Shown one piece after another: positions 36,682-45,413 of a stretch of DNA of 64,000 bases (the stretch's first letter is position 1; the number at the start of each line of letters is the position of its first letter). A program made the position numbers and the translations under genes. The notes below the pieces were generated by a model. It did no database searches. It saw only the letters and a list, made by a program, of their open reading frames with translations, and was not told where the DNA came from. The DNA is from Allolobophora icterica (taxonomy: Eukaryota > Annelida > Clitellata > Crassiclitellata > Lumbricidae), in NCBI GenBank assembly GCA_963556255.1, contig OY744611.1, forward strand, positions 3,307,730-3,371,729, written 5' to 3'.

Positions 36682-37654
36682 ACGATCCGTTCAGGGAATC
36701 TAACAAGGCGATGGTTTGAGTCACTGGAGTTCTGCCTAGAACTAGAACCGGTTCTAACCAATTTGAAGTTAGAATTAAGAATAAGATAGAAGAAAACACC
36801 CAAAACATACAAGAAAACGTGAAGACACTACACAAGGAAGGGGAGGCGGTAGGGCTGAGAATCAATAACAGCAAAACAAAGACAATGACATTTGGGAGAA
36901 GGGATAACACGACAGTGGTGGAGGTGAATGGAGAGACACTAGAGAACGTGGAAGAATTTGTCTACCTGGGAAGCCTGCTGACGTGGAACAACGACTGTGG
37001 GAAGGAGATAGGAAGAAGAATTGCAAAGGCAGCAGGAGCAATGGCAGGATTTGGGAGCATCTGGAGAAGTCGCGAGATCACTATCCAAACCAAAATAGAA
37101 ATTATCAAAACATGCGTATTCAGCGTATTGCTATACGTATGCGAGACATGTACTCTGCGAAAGCGCGACACAAACAAACTACTGGCATTCGAAATGAGAT
37201 GCTACAGAAGGATATTACACATCGGGTGGCAAAAAAGATAACGAACAAAGAGGTACGCGTAAGAGTTGGAAACACCAAAAACATCAAGCAACTGATAATG
37301 AAAAGAAAGCTCAACTTCTTCGGACATGTGTGCAGAATGGACAACAATCAAGCAAACCATGTTTGGGTTAATCGACGGTACGGGGATCAGAGGGAGGCCA
37401 AGCAGAGAATGGTTGGACGATGTTAAAGATTGGTTCAAAATGGACATACACAGGCTAAGCCTGATAGCACAGGAAAGAGACGTATGGAGGAAAATGGTCA
37501 AGCATGCGATTGACACCAACGGGCGCTGAGCCCATGGACTGTGATGATGATGACGATCCGTTCAGGGAATCTAACAAGGCGATGGTTTGAGTCACTGGAG
37601 TTCTGCCTAGAACTAGAACCGGTTCTAACCAATTTGAAGTTAGAATTAAGAATA
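36682..37654 (+). mobile_element. 5'-truncated RTE-like LINE flanked by 102-bp direct repeats
   Basis: The segments 36682-36783 and 37553-37654 appear identical (both start ACGATCCGTTCAGGG). Between them lies an RTE fragment ending in a GATGATGATGACG tail, typical of RTE 3' ends. A LINE-type insertion with an unusually long target duplication explains this arrangement best. Confidence 0.8.
36784..37530 (+). pseudogene. RTE-like reverse transcriptase C-terminus
   Basis: Three plus frames follow one another. About 36,819-37,240 has LRINNSKTKTMTFG, then FVYLGSLLTWNNDC and SVLLYVCETC. About 37,200-37,340 has ITNKEVRVRVGN and LNFFGHVCRMD. About 37,345-37,529 has RGRPSREWLDD and ends TNGR plus stop. 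That order is the post-palm region of RTE-clade proteins. At least two frameshifts are present and the YADD block is absent. Confidence 0.8.
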
Positions 37655-37689
37655 CGATACCTGGAATCCTAGATAAGTAGGAAGTAAGT

Positions 37690-38070
37690 AAGTATATTCT
37701 TTATTACACCATTAGCAAACGCACAGTGGGACAGAAGCTAGAAGCATTGATTGTAAAACACTGAAGTATAATAAATCGAAATAAAAATGATAAAATAATT
37801 AAATAAAAAGCAAGTATTTTCTTATCATTTATGCAGTAATCTAGCAATGTAACCTTCCCTGTTAAAGGATCACATCGTGGTATCTCACGATTATGCCAGC
37901 GAGGTCGAAGAGAGTACCCGGAAGATCGTATCGGAGGGAGGAAATCATGGAGGACATGCCCTGGGTCCCGAAGGATTGCAGCAATGACAAAATTGCAGAT
38001 GACATGACATTCAATGTTACCAAGAAGACAGCAGCCGCTGGTGTCCACCTCATCACGTAGACATCTAACA
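37690..38070 (-). pseudogene. LINE ORF2 C-terminal fragment
   Basis: The minus-strand frame includes RDPGHVLHDFLPP, then SGYSLRPRWHNREIP and DYCIN near its end. This is the pattern of the extreme C-terminus of Jockey/CR1-type RT proteins, where the RPRxHNR motif is common. Related nucleotides recur at 61,290-61,385. The upstream part is lost. Confidence 0.6.
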
Positions 38071-38175
38071 ATATGGGATTGCTAATGAATCGCAACCAAA
38101 GCGAAATTGTCAGACATTACAAGATAATGCGGGACCACCTATTACAAACCCAAAAATATAAAAAAAATTATGCCC

Positions 38176-38253
38176 ATGATGTAGGCCTAACCGATGCTAG
38201 GGGGCTTTTGACAGGTATATTAATATACATATATATTATATATACCTGTTATA

Positions 38254-38320
<67 letters not shown>

Positions 38321-38362
38321 TACCTGTCAAAAGCCCCCTACCATCAGTTAGGCCTACATTAT
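38176..38362. mobile_element. Inverted-repeat element enclosing a (TA)n array
   Basis: The arms 38176-38250 and about 38290-38362 are complementary (GGGGGCTTTTGACAGGTAT and its complement, plus TAGGCCTAA). The loop is (TA)n. A further partial copy of the right arm lies at 38388-38418. Confidence 0.75.
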
Positions 38363-38418
38363 GGAATATTATATATTTTATATAATTTTAATATACCTAT
38401 CAAAAGCCCCCTAGCATC

Positions 38419-38421
<3 letters not shown>

Positions 38422-38470
<49 letters not shown>

Positions 38471-38490
38471 CGTGTGTGCGTGCATTTGCG
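38422..38490. repeat. (TA)n and (TG)n array
   Basis: TA dinucleotides passing into TG dinucleotides just left of the 30-bp hairpin. Confidence 0.9.
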
Positions 38491-38501
38491 TGCGTGTTTG
38501 T

Positions 38502-38567
38502 GCACATTATCCGTGTGCCACATGTGTGCGCGTGGGAGCGCACACATGTGGCACACGGATAATGTGC
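38502..38567. repeat. Perfect 30-bp hairpin palindrome
   Basis: The arms 38502-38531 and 38538-38567 are exact inverted complements (starting GCACATTATCCGTGTGCCAC), with the 6-nt spacer GTGGGA. No gene is associated. Confidence 0.95.
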
Positions 38568-39120
38568 GTTTATCTGTGTGGGCGTTTATCTGTGTGGGCT
38601 CTATTATAATGTAACCTACGTGAGCTGGTCGGCTGTTGTGACAAACAGGTGTTGAGTTGCATTGTACTGTATTCAATCCTGCATTGTGTTGCAAACACTC
38701 CATCAGTGGATGCGCCTCTGTGTCTCGTTTCCACTACTTCTTCATAAAAGCAGAAAAACTGCGATTCTATCGTCTCATTAGATTGGACGAAGATTGAAAA
38801 TTCCCTACAACTGGTGCAGTAAGTATGAATTGCTGTTTGTCATTGTCGTTTTCTTTTCGTAATTTCATAGCCAATGACATAATTTTTAGTTAAGCGAACT
38901 ACGTAGATCTGTTGGAAATAAACTACTGTAGTTCTAACAAGTAATTGGTATGACGTTTTGACCAAGATCTAGAGTTTGAACAATTATGTTTTCGGGTTTA
39001 TGTTTATTTCTTTGGCCATGCTGTGACTCGACGTGTAATTATTTCCCTTAAAATGGTTACCGTGTCGGGACCTTAAGCAAGTCCGTCACTCACAATTACT
39101 CAGCGCCATTGGTACTAGAG

Positions 39121-39540
<420 letters not shown>

Positions 39541-39904
39541 CTACGACTAATATTCTTACCTATCATCAACTACTAGTATCTCCTAATATCAATCCCAGCA
39601 GTTTGCGATCTTCGTATATTGGTCTTGTTGGTTGAGCCTCCATGTAGCTCTGTCAGAAGTTCTCGTGCAGTCAATGATGCTGCTCCTTAAAAATGGAACC
39701 GACTACCAATGTTTGAGAAACACCTCCACACTCACTTTCTCATTGGATATCAACTACTCTTCATCTGGCATATGACTAACTGCATCTCAGATTCACGTTT
39801 AAACGTGAATTTGTACGCGTGAAAAAACGATGCCTGATGATGACTGATTGAAAATGATTGATGACGATGATTAACCCTTTCGCTGCGACGGTCTTGTAAC
39901 CCCG

Positions 39905-40098
39905 TGTGCGGCATGTATGTATTGATGGATGTATGTATGTACGTATGGATGTATGTATGTATGTATGTATGTATGTATGTGTGTATGTATGTATGTATAC
40001 GTATGTATGTATGCATGTATGTATGCATGTATGTATGTATGTATGTATTTATGTATGCATGTATGTATGTATGTATGTATGTATGTATGTATGTATAT
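39905..40098. repeat. (ATGT)n array at the 5' side of the LINE
   Basis: About 190 bp of ATGT units with GCAT and ACGT variants, immediately before the truncated LINE RT that hosts the viral element. A longer ATGT array lies at its other side (55,233). Confidence 0.97.
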
Positions 40099-40623
40099 CT
40101 CTTGAGAGACTTGTATCCCTTCAGTTCATTGCTCATCTTGAACAAACAGGCCTTCTTCCTCCAGTCCAGTCGGGTTTTCGGGGTTGTCATTCCACTGAAA
40201 CTGTCTGACATCTATATGGCTGTTGATCAATCCCATCTCTCGCTCCTAGCTCTTTTTGACGTCTCTTCGGCATTTGATATGGTCGATCATGATATCCTTC
40301 TTCGTCGTTTGCAGCTATCCTGTGGCATCTCTATAGCACTCCTCTTCTCTGTTTTAAATCATATCTTTCTGGTCGCTCCCAGATGGTTGTCTTTGGTGAC
40401 TCTAGATCTCAATGGGTCAGGGTTAGATTTGGCGTACCCCAGGGCTCTGTGCTTGGACCTATCCTCTATATCCTCTATACGGCTGACATTTCCCTGATCT
40501 TTACCAAACATGCTGCGACGGTCCAGCTCTATGCTGATAACTCACAAGCTTTTGTTCATGGTCCACCAGCTGATCAACTTTCCATTGTTTCCTCCGTTGA
40601 TACACTTACCCAAGACTTTCACC
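40099..40623 (+). pseudogene. L2-like LINE reverse transcriptase, 5' half of interrupted copy
   Basis: Plus-strand frames read LEQTGLLPPVQSGFRGCHST, then ALFDVSSAFDMVDHDILL, then RFGVPQGSVLGPILYILY and LYADNSQAF, ending SSVDTLTQDFH. The catalytic box reads YADN instead of YADD, and frames change at least twice, so it was or became inactive. The reading stops at the TIR of the Polinton-like element and continues at 54,394 with MSSNRLCLNSTKTR, the next expected RT block. It is 5'-truncated at the ATGT array. Confidence 0.9.
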
Positions 40624-40821
40624 AGTAGTGGTCCAATACGGGGTTGAAATCATGCGCTACAAAAAGCTGCTTGATATAAAGACTATCTCTACAGAAAAGC
40701 GTCCACAGAGGCCTACAGGACCCACTGACCCTTATCAACGATCGGTTTCCAAGCAGTGTCTGTGGCTATCATGGCTTAGAAGTCTTTTGAATCGTGGTGC
40801 TAAGTGGATCTTTGAAAACAG
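40624..40821 (+). repeat. Left terminal inverted repeat (198 bp)
   Basis: Identical to the reverse complement of 54191-54388 except one A/G difference near 40,770. Homology stops sharply after TTTGAAAACAG. One frame is open through it, but nothing supports translation. Confidence 0.97.
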
Positions 40822-41091
40822 GCTCAATGGAAGTGATTTGAAACAAAAGACCGTCTGTAAGCCGATTCGGCCAAAACAAAAAAAGGATCGTGGATTGCCT
40901 TAACACATCAAACCGCAAAAGTGTCGTTTGTTGCCGGCCGAGTCCATAAATGAAAATATTCATTTATGCAGTCCCAAACGCAAATGAAACTCATTTGCGA
41001 GTGTGCCAGTAAAAATTAATGATCACTAATCGTACGGCGGTGGTGCGCTAGGAATTACAGACTCACTACTCCAACCACCTACGATGAAAAC
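40822..41091. promoter_or_regulatory. Left non-coding region with two hairpins
   Basis: No ORF. Two close inverted repeats: CATAAATGAA/TTCATTTATG (40945-40968, 4-nt spacer) and CGCAAATGA/TCATTTGCG (40979-40999, 3-nt spacer). The GCAAATGA word recurs in the hairpin between the phospholipase and integrase genes at 47,125. The role is unknown; transcript ends or replication signals are possible. Confidence 0.5.
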
Positions 41092-41097
41092 TTTTAT
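41092..41097 (-). terminator. AATAAA polyadenylation signal overlapping the stop codon
   Basis: On the minus strand the stop TAA of the 201-aa protein is the middle of AATAAA. It is the last gene of the leftward cluster, so this is the likely 3' end of the transcript(s). Confidence 0.55.
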
Positions 41098-41699
41098 TTT
41101 GAGGTTCGCGGGCAAGTCCCAGCGCTGGTTAGTTTCTTGATTAGTTCTGCCACCATCTGGTCTTTGCTTTGACTCGGCAACTCTTTTTTTCCATTCTTGC
41201 TTTGTATATCACGTTTCATCGTTCTATATTTCTCCTCCTCTCCCAGAATAAGCTTATATTCTTCGTCGCTAATAGCCGTGTCCTCCAACGCCTTAGAAAT
41301 ATGGTCATGAACAGTGTTTAGTTTACTTTCCGCCAAAATACAAATTTCGTCGTGTTTTGAAGCTTTAGCAACAAAACTTCTACTAACAACATTTCCAATA
41401 ATATCCAGAAAACTCGTCGCTATGGCTAAACTCTCTAGAACAATACCAGGAATAAAACCAATACCAGTGGCTAACATAGCTGCCCCACCCACCCCAGTTC
41501 CAAGACTAACCAGAGCAAGGCCGGCCGATGCCCCATTAGCCACATCCACAACCCTCTTATATTTCTTGCACAGTTGTCCCCGACTTATCGACTCTGACCT
41601 CAGGAAGGCTTCTATTTCGCCAATCTTCTGCAGACGAAATGTTTGCGACGTCGTGTCTGACGAAATTGTTGGCTCCATAAGCGTTGGGTACAAAGACAT
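41094..41699 (-). CDS. Polinton-associated hydrophobic accessory protein (201 aa)
   Basis: The start ATG lies 5 nt after the stop of the upstream gene. The protein has a charged N-terminal helix (KIGEIEAFLRSES, then KKYKR), a long Gly/Ala/Val-rich hydrophobic stretch at about 55-110 that could form two membrane segments (ALVSLGTGVGG and GIGFIPGIVLES), then KHDEICILAESKLNTVHDHI and a lysine-rich C-terminal helix. I recognise this layout (KKYKR, hydrophobic pair, KHDEI-ILAESKLN) from uncharacterised proteins that recur in Polinton-type elements of marine invertebrates; I do not know its function. Membrane remodelling or a minor virion role would fit but is inference. The stop codon is embedded in AATAAA, so termination and polyadenylation signals overlap. 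Confidence 0.75.
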   Translation of the reverse strand: MSLYPTLMEPTISSDTTSQTFRLQKIGEIEAFLRSESISRGQLCKKYKRVVDVANGASAGLALVSLGTGVGGAAMLATGIGFIPGIVLESLAIATSFLDIIGNVVSRSFVAKASKHDEICILAESKLNTVHDHISKALEDTAISDEEYKLILGEEEKYRTMKRDIQSKNGKKELPSQSKDQMVAELIKKLTSAGTCPRTSK

Positions 41700-41704
41700 T
41701 GTTT

Positions 41705-42250
41705 TTATAGTTGCTCTATCAGTAACGTTACGTTTAACTCAATAGTTGAAGTACTTAAAACGCCTCTCTTTTTTCCTTCAATTCGAAAACTCGTTTGTCC
41801 TGGAATGAATATTGCCCTAGATGCATCAAATTGTCCACTTTGAATGTCAACTGTACGATCGATGCTACCCGCGGCTGTAATAATGCGAACTGACGCATCA
41901 CCGGTACTAACACCAAACATTGTAAGCCTCCAGAATCCGCGGTCTAATGAGACCGTCTCATTATTAATTTGCAACGTAATACATGGATAACGCGCAGCGG
42001 TCAATGGAAGAGTTTGCCACGAACTTAGAGTCACAGTTTTGGCCGCTGTGTAAATATCGCGGCTGTGGTAATCGTCAGACACGAAGTCGATGTGCTGTTG
42101 AGGCACCGCGGTCAATAGCTCTGCGGTGGGCTTCGGGATGTCGTAACCCCAGTGGCCTACATCACCTAGACTGTCTATGCTGTATTTGCACATGTCTATT
42201 TCTCCGTGTTGACGGAGATACCCCCGAATCTTGTAGTGCGTGTCAGTCAT
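41705..42250 (-). CDS. Beta-rich virion protein candidate (181 aa), overlaps fibre gene by ATGA
   Basis: The ATG overlaps the fibre gene's TGA in an ATGA tetranucleotide, as in coupled termination-reinitiation. The first 70 residues are polar, with HWGYDIPKP. Residues about 70-181 alternate short hydrophobic strands (KTVTLSSWQTLPL, CITLQINNETVSL, GFWRLTMFGVS, SIELNVTLLIEQL), like a single beta-sandwich or jelly-roll domain. There is no signal peptide, transmembrane helix or catalytic motif. The position next to the fibre suggests a penton-like minor capsid protein or a separate fibre head. Neither can be proved from sequence alone; a Polinton penton was otherwise not found. The frame is intact. 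Confidence 0.6.
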   Translation of the reverse strand: MTDTHYKIRGYLRQHGEIDMCKYSIDSLGDVGHWGYDIPKPTAELLTAVPQQHIDFVSDDYHSRDIYTAAKTVTLSSWQTLPLTAARYPCITLQINNETVSLDRGFWRLTMFGVSTGDASVRIITAAGSIDRTVDIQSGQFDASRAIFIPGQTSFRIEGKKRGVLSTSTIELNVTLLIEQL

Positions 42251-44436
42251 ACTTTTCTATACTTCTGACCGTCCCCGTGTCTAAAAGATGTATAGATCTG
42301 GAAGTGAGATATTGCAAAAGTAGCTTGTGGTGGGCTGGTGACCAAGACAATCAGCCTGAATTTTTTGTATTCTCTGTCATCAGTGAAGGTGAACTCTTGT
42401 GCAGAATTAGTCAAAGTGACAGTGGAGGAAATGAGAGGATAGAATGCCATTCCTACTTCAGGAGCGGTGAGTGGAATCCCATAAATCTTCCAGGACGTGA
42501 TACGTGGTGCAGTAGGACTAGATCCCCCAGCCAGACTAACCTTCCATACTCGCACAGTCGTCGAGCATTCAATCTGTAACCAAGTCCCACTACCCTGAGC
42601 CAAAATATCGGCTCTCGATGTGGACGCCGTCTTCCACTCACCTCTCACACCCGAGTTGAATGCCATATGAGGCGGGTTAGTGGGTAAAGATTCGTTGGCC
42701 GAGGCAATAAAACCCGTTTCGGAAACGTTTCTGGATAGGGGCGGAATGAGGCCGCTGTAGTTGAGAATCTTGATGCTCGTCGCGTATCGCCTTTCATTAG
42801 CTATCTCACTGTCTACATACCGCTTGTTGGTCAGGTACCATGGTCCCGAGGGCGGCGTATCATTATTCGTAGTGGCGATGGTGATCAGCCGCGTCACTTG
42901 TTTCAAACTCGCGGCGTCACTATCAGATCCTGGAATTTCTGTTGGGAGCCCAGTCACTCTTTTACCACCCATAGCCAGATCACCGGTCATGGTACTGCCG
43001 GATTTGAGCACGCATGCGCTCCTAACGATAACATCTTGCTCGTTTGCATACCTCTTAGCGGCGTCAGCTTTCTGGTCCGCATAGAGTCTAACGGAAGCTC
43101 CAATCTCAGCGTTTTTCACGTCAACGTATCGTTTATTTGTCACATGCAACGGTTCTGTTGGTACTCTATCACTCTTTGTCATGTTGTCGGCGATCAGCTT
43201 CGATACTTGTGCCATACTCGCCGCGTCGCTTTCGGACGTTGCTGCGCTCGTAGGGAGCCCAGTAACTCTTTTACCGTCCATGATTAAATCACCAGTCATT
43301 GCATCACCAGCTTTAAGCACGCATGCGCTCCTAACGATAACATCTTGCTCGTTGGCGTACGTCTTAGCAGCTTCAGCTTTCTGGTCCGCATAGAGTCTAA
43401 CTGAAGCTCCAATCTCAGCGTTTTTCGCGTCCACATACCGTTTGTTAGTCAAGTACTTTGGTCCAGCCGGCGCCGTATCATTATTCTTAGTGGCGTTGCT
43501 GATCAGCTGCGTCACCTGTTTCAAACTCGCGGCGTCGCTATCAGATCCTGGAATTTCTGTTGGCAGCCCAGTCACTCTTTTGCCACCCATGGTCAAATCA
43601 CCAGTCATAGAATCGCCGCTTTTGAGCACATGCCCGCCTCTTACGATAGCATGCTTCTCGTCCACATATCTTCTAGCGGTGGTGACCTTCTCATCCACGT
43701 ACTGTCTGTAAGAAGCGTCGCGGGAATCTACATACCGCTTATTCACCACATGCAACGACTCCGTGGGTACTCTATCGAGTTTTACTAGAGCGCCAGCGAC
43801 CGCTGTTGACACTTGTTTCCAACTCGCTGCGTCGCTATCGGATCCTGAAATTTCTGTTGGGAGCCCAGTAACTCGGTGGCCACCCATAACTAAACTTCCA
43901 GTCATTACACCGCCGGATTTGAGCACGCACGCATTCCTGACGATAACATCTTGCTCGTTAACATAACTTTTAACAATAAGGTCCTTGTCATCTGCATACC
44001 GCCTAACGGAATCTCTCAGCCCCGCATTCTTCTCGTCCGTGTACTGCCTGGCATCGATAAGCTTTTGGTCTGCATGATTTTCGGCTGCGGTCGCCTTCTG
44101 GTCCGCGTATCGTACCACTTGTGCCCAGCTCACAGCGTCGCTTTCAGACGCACCAGCGTCTGTGGGCAGCCCAGTAACTTTGTGGCCACCCATTTTTAGA
44201 ATGCCAGACATCGTTCCACCGGTGATTTGTAAGTTGTCCTGATCTACGATATCTGCATAGGCCTTTGTCGCGGCGTCCGTTTCCATCGTGGGCGTTCCCA
44301 CATTTGTCAGCCGAAAACCTCCAGCCGATAGAATTCCCAACATGGTATCACCCGCCTTGTGGACGAGCCCAGCGGCGCTTATCTGCCCCCCTCCCAACCC
44401 ACCTCCACCGTCTCTTCCAAATTTATCAACCGGCAT
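42247..44436 (-). CDS. Fibre-like attachment protein with phage-tail repeats and discoidin-like C-terminus (729 aa)
   Basis: The ATG start is followed by MPVDKFGRDGGGGLGGG, a short, glycine-rich tail that could dock into the capsid vertex. Residues about 20-540 hold repeated modules: a SGGxMTGxLxMGGxxVTGLPT motif at least five times plus a divergent first copy, each followed by SDSDAASxxQV and helical KRYVD...YADQKA...NEQDVIVR segments. This motif is typical of trimeric tailed-phage fibres. Residues about 555-715 have spaced aromatic/strand blocks (GEWKTA, WLQIECSTTVRVWKV, ITSWKIYGI, EYKKFRLIVL) like an F5/8-type C (discoidin) domain, often carbohydrate-binding. The likely role is host-cell attachment, by inference. 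The frame is intact, and near-identical DNA blocks (for example GAACGCGCATGCGTGCTC-like words) show recent internal duplication. Confidence 0.8.
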   Translation of the reverse strand: MPVDKFGRDGGGGLGGGQISAAGLVHKAGDTMLGILSAGGFRLTNVGTPTMETDAATKAYADIVDQDNLQITGGTMSGILKMGGHKVTGLPTDAGASESDAVSWAQVVRYADQKATAAENHADQKLIDARQYTDEKNAGLRDSVRRYADDKDLIVKSYVNEQDVIVRNACVLKSGGVMTGSLVMGGHRVTGLPTEISGSDSDAASWKQVSTAVAGALVKLDRVPTESLHVVNKRYVDSRDASYRQYVDEKVTTARRYVDEKHAIVRGGHVLKSGDSMTGDLTMGGKRVTGLPTEIPGSDSDAASLKQVTQLISNATKNNDTAPAGPKYLTNKRYVDAKNAEIGASVRLYADQKAEAAKTYANEQDVIVRSACVLKAGDAMTGDLIMDGKRVTGLPTSAATSESDAASMAQVSKLIADNMTKSDRVPTEPLHVTNKRYVDVKNAEIGASVRLYADQKADAAKRYANEQDVIVRSACVLKSGSTMTGDLAMGGKRVTGLPTEIPGSDSDAASLKQVTRLITIATTNNDTPPSGPWYLTNKRYVDSEIANERRYATSIKILNYSGLIPPLSRNVSETGFIASANESLPTNPPHMAFNSGVRGEWKTASTSRADILAQGSGTWLQIECSTTVRVWKVSLAGGSSPTAPRITSWKIYGIPLTAPEVGMAFYPLISSTVTLTNSAQEFTFTDDREYKKFRLIVLVTSPPQATFAISHFQIYTSFRHGDGQKYRKV

Positions 44437-44464
44437 TTTTTATACAAAAAAGGGTGACGGAAGT

Positions 44465-44839
44465 CTAACATAGGTCAAGCACGATGTCTTCAAAATTCTT
44501 TCCGGCAGCGAGCTCTCTTAGCACGGTCAGGCAGAGATGACCACATACCACATCATCGGGCCCCTGCAGCTGGAACGTCTGTGTTCTTATAGGATTTTTT
44601 AAATATCGAGAAATTTCGAGAGGCGGATCCAGCCCATAACTGTCAAAATAGACGGCTGTAGGTCCATCTATCCAATAGGCGACCCAGTGAGTACCATCGC
44701 CGGAACCGGAATCTAAATTAACAACTCCACACTCCTTCTCACGAGCCACGGCGGGCAGACCATCTCGCATGAAAACACCGCGGAAATGCGGCAGACCTCG
44801 GGCGACTTTCTCTATGTCAAAGTTGCTCAGCGGTTTTAG
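44465..44839 (-). CDS. Adenain-type cysteine protease (adenovirus maturation protease family), reached by -1 frame
   Basis: Catalytic order is visible: histidine in GTHWVAYW, acid residue in YFDSYG, glutamine in the LQGPDD block and cysteine in VCGHLC, as in C5-family proteases that mature adenovirus and Polinton virions. About 23 conserved-looking codons (with FDIEKV and GLPHFRGVF) precede the first ATG at 44770, so starting there would remove the family's N-terminus. The frame is open only from just upstream of an A AAA AAC heptamer (44845-44839), and a same-frame stop lies at 44870-44872. Expression is therefore probably by -1 frameshifting from the preceding ORF. Alternatives are a CTG start or a miscounted A-run. 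The C-terminus is complete. Confidence 0.85.
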   Translation of the reverse strand, partial: LKPLSNFDIEKVARGLPHFRGVFMRDGLPAVAREKECGVVNLDSGSGDGTHWVAYWIDGPTAVYFDSYGLDPPLEISRYLKNPIRTQTFQLQGPDDVVCGHLCLTVLRELAAGKNFEDIVLDLC

Positions 44840-45357
44840 TTTTTTTGTCCGATGTAGAGACCCGATCCTTTACACATTGGGCAACAGCCACCATAAGTCT
44901 CGTGAGACTTATGCTCACGCCCGAGATATAAACCAGTCCCGCGGACCTGGGCCTCGAGTTCGCGATTGTGACGCGCCGCCTCCGCCAGTGCAGCGTCGCT
45001 GGCCTGTTTGCTCTGCACAGCCTTTACTACCCCAGCGGTCCCACCAGCCACGGCACCCGCCGCGGATAACCCACCAAAAAGCAGTGGGAGCAGAGCCAGT
45101 AGTGGAAGAAATCCGCCCGATTTTGTCATCTTTTTCAATTGCGTTTTGGTGAATCTCAGCTCCATGCCAACGCCTTCCGAAATCTTCTTCGCTATTCGGG
45201 CGGCTTGAACTTTTGTCAGCGCGAGCTTGTCGTCTCCGCGAAGCTGGCCATGAGTGAGCCGGATCGTGGCGCCAGTGCCGGCACGCGCAGCTTTAGCCAA
45301 TGTTTGCTTTTGCCCTTCGGTCAGTGAAAGACCGAACGCAACGTATTCAGTTTTCAT
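44836..45357 (-). CDS. pX/core-like minor virion protein (173 aa)
   Basis: ATG start. Residues 1-90 are two similar basic blocks (LSLTEGQKQTLAKAARAG and LTKVQAARIAKKISEG), each followed by a short strand (ATIRLTHGQLRGD, MELRFTKTQLKK). Residues about 93-120 are a Gly/Ala/Leu hydrophobic stretch (FLPLLALLPLLFGG). The C-terminal part repeats GTGLYLG and GSGLYIG, with a CPMC pair between. The LTxxQ repeat protein with a hydrophobic centre recurs in Polintons/adintoviruses, where it has been compared with adenovirus core/membrane-active proteins; the precise role is unproven. It sits between capsid and protease genes and probably donates the N-terminus of a protease fusion. The segment EHKSHETYGG is encoded by a palindromic repeat shared with 46,687. 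Confidence 0.7.
   Translation of the reverse strand: MKTEYVAFGLSLTEGQKQTLAKAARAGTGATIRLTHGQLRGDDKLALTKVQAARIAKKISEGVGMELRFTKTQLKKMTKSGGFLPLLALLPLLFGGLSAAGAVAGGTAGVVKAVQSKQASDAALAEAARHNRELEAQVRGTGLYLGREHKSHETYGGCCPMCKGSGLYIGQKN
44839..44845 (-). promoter_or_regulatory. Candidate -1 ribosomal frameshift site A AAA AAC
   Basis: In the reading of the upstream 173-aa ORF the codons are CAA AAA AAC TAA, so the X XXY YYZ heptamer sits in the correct phase with the stop immediately after. A -1 slip continues directly into the protease frame. I see only weak downstream pairing (ACCGC with GCGGT about 55 nt apart), so the stimulator is unproven. Confidence 0.7.
44887..44920 (-). repeat. 34-bp palindrome-containing repeat, copy A
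   Basis: Contains CATAAGTCTC and GAGACTTATG separated by 2 nt (a 10-bp hairpin) within CGTGAGC...GGCT. Copy B at 46,687-46,720 lies on the opposite strand with one mismatch. Copy A is inside the 173-aa ORF. Confidence 0.85.
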
Positions 45358-45413
45358 TTTTGCAAAAAATATATCAAAAGAGGGCCTTGTATCTAAATGT
45401 GAAAAAACGATTT

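Noticed and set aside
40628..40903. 91-aa ORF in the TIR
   Set aside because: It spans the TIR edge and continues differently at the other end; no motif, so it is probably non-coding.
41983..44473. Plus-strand ORFs of 60-200 aa across the fibre and accessory genes
   Set aside because: Antisense shadows of the minus-strand genes, repeating with the fibre repeats.
44465..44770. Protease starting at the ATG at 44770 as a complete gene
   Set aside because: Family-like N-terminal residues are encoded upstream of this ATG in the same frame, so it would be truncated; it is kept only as an alternative.
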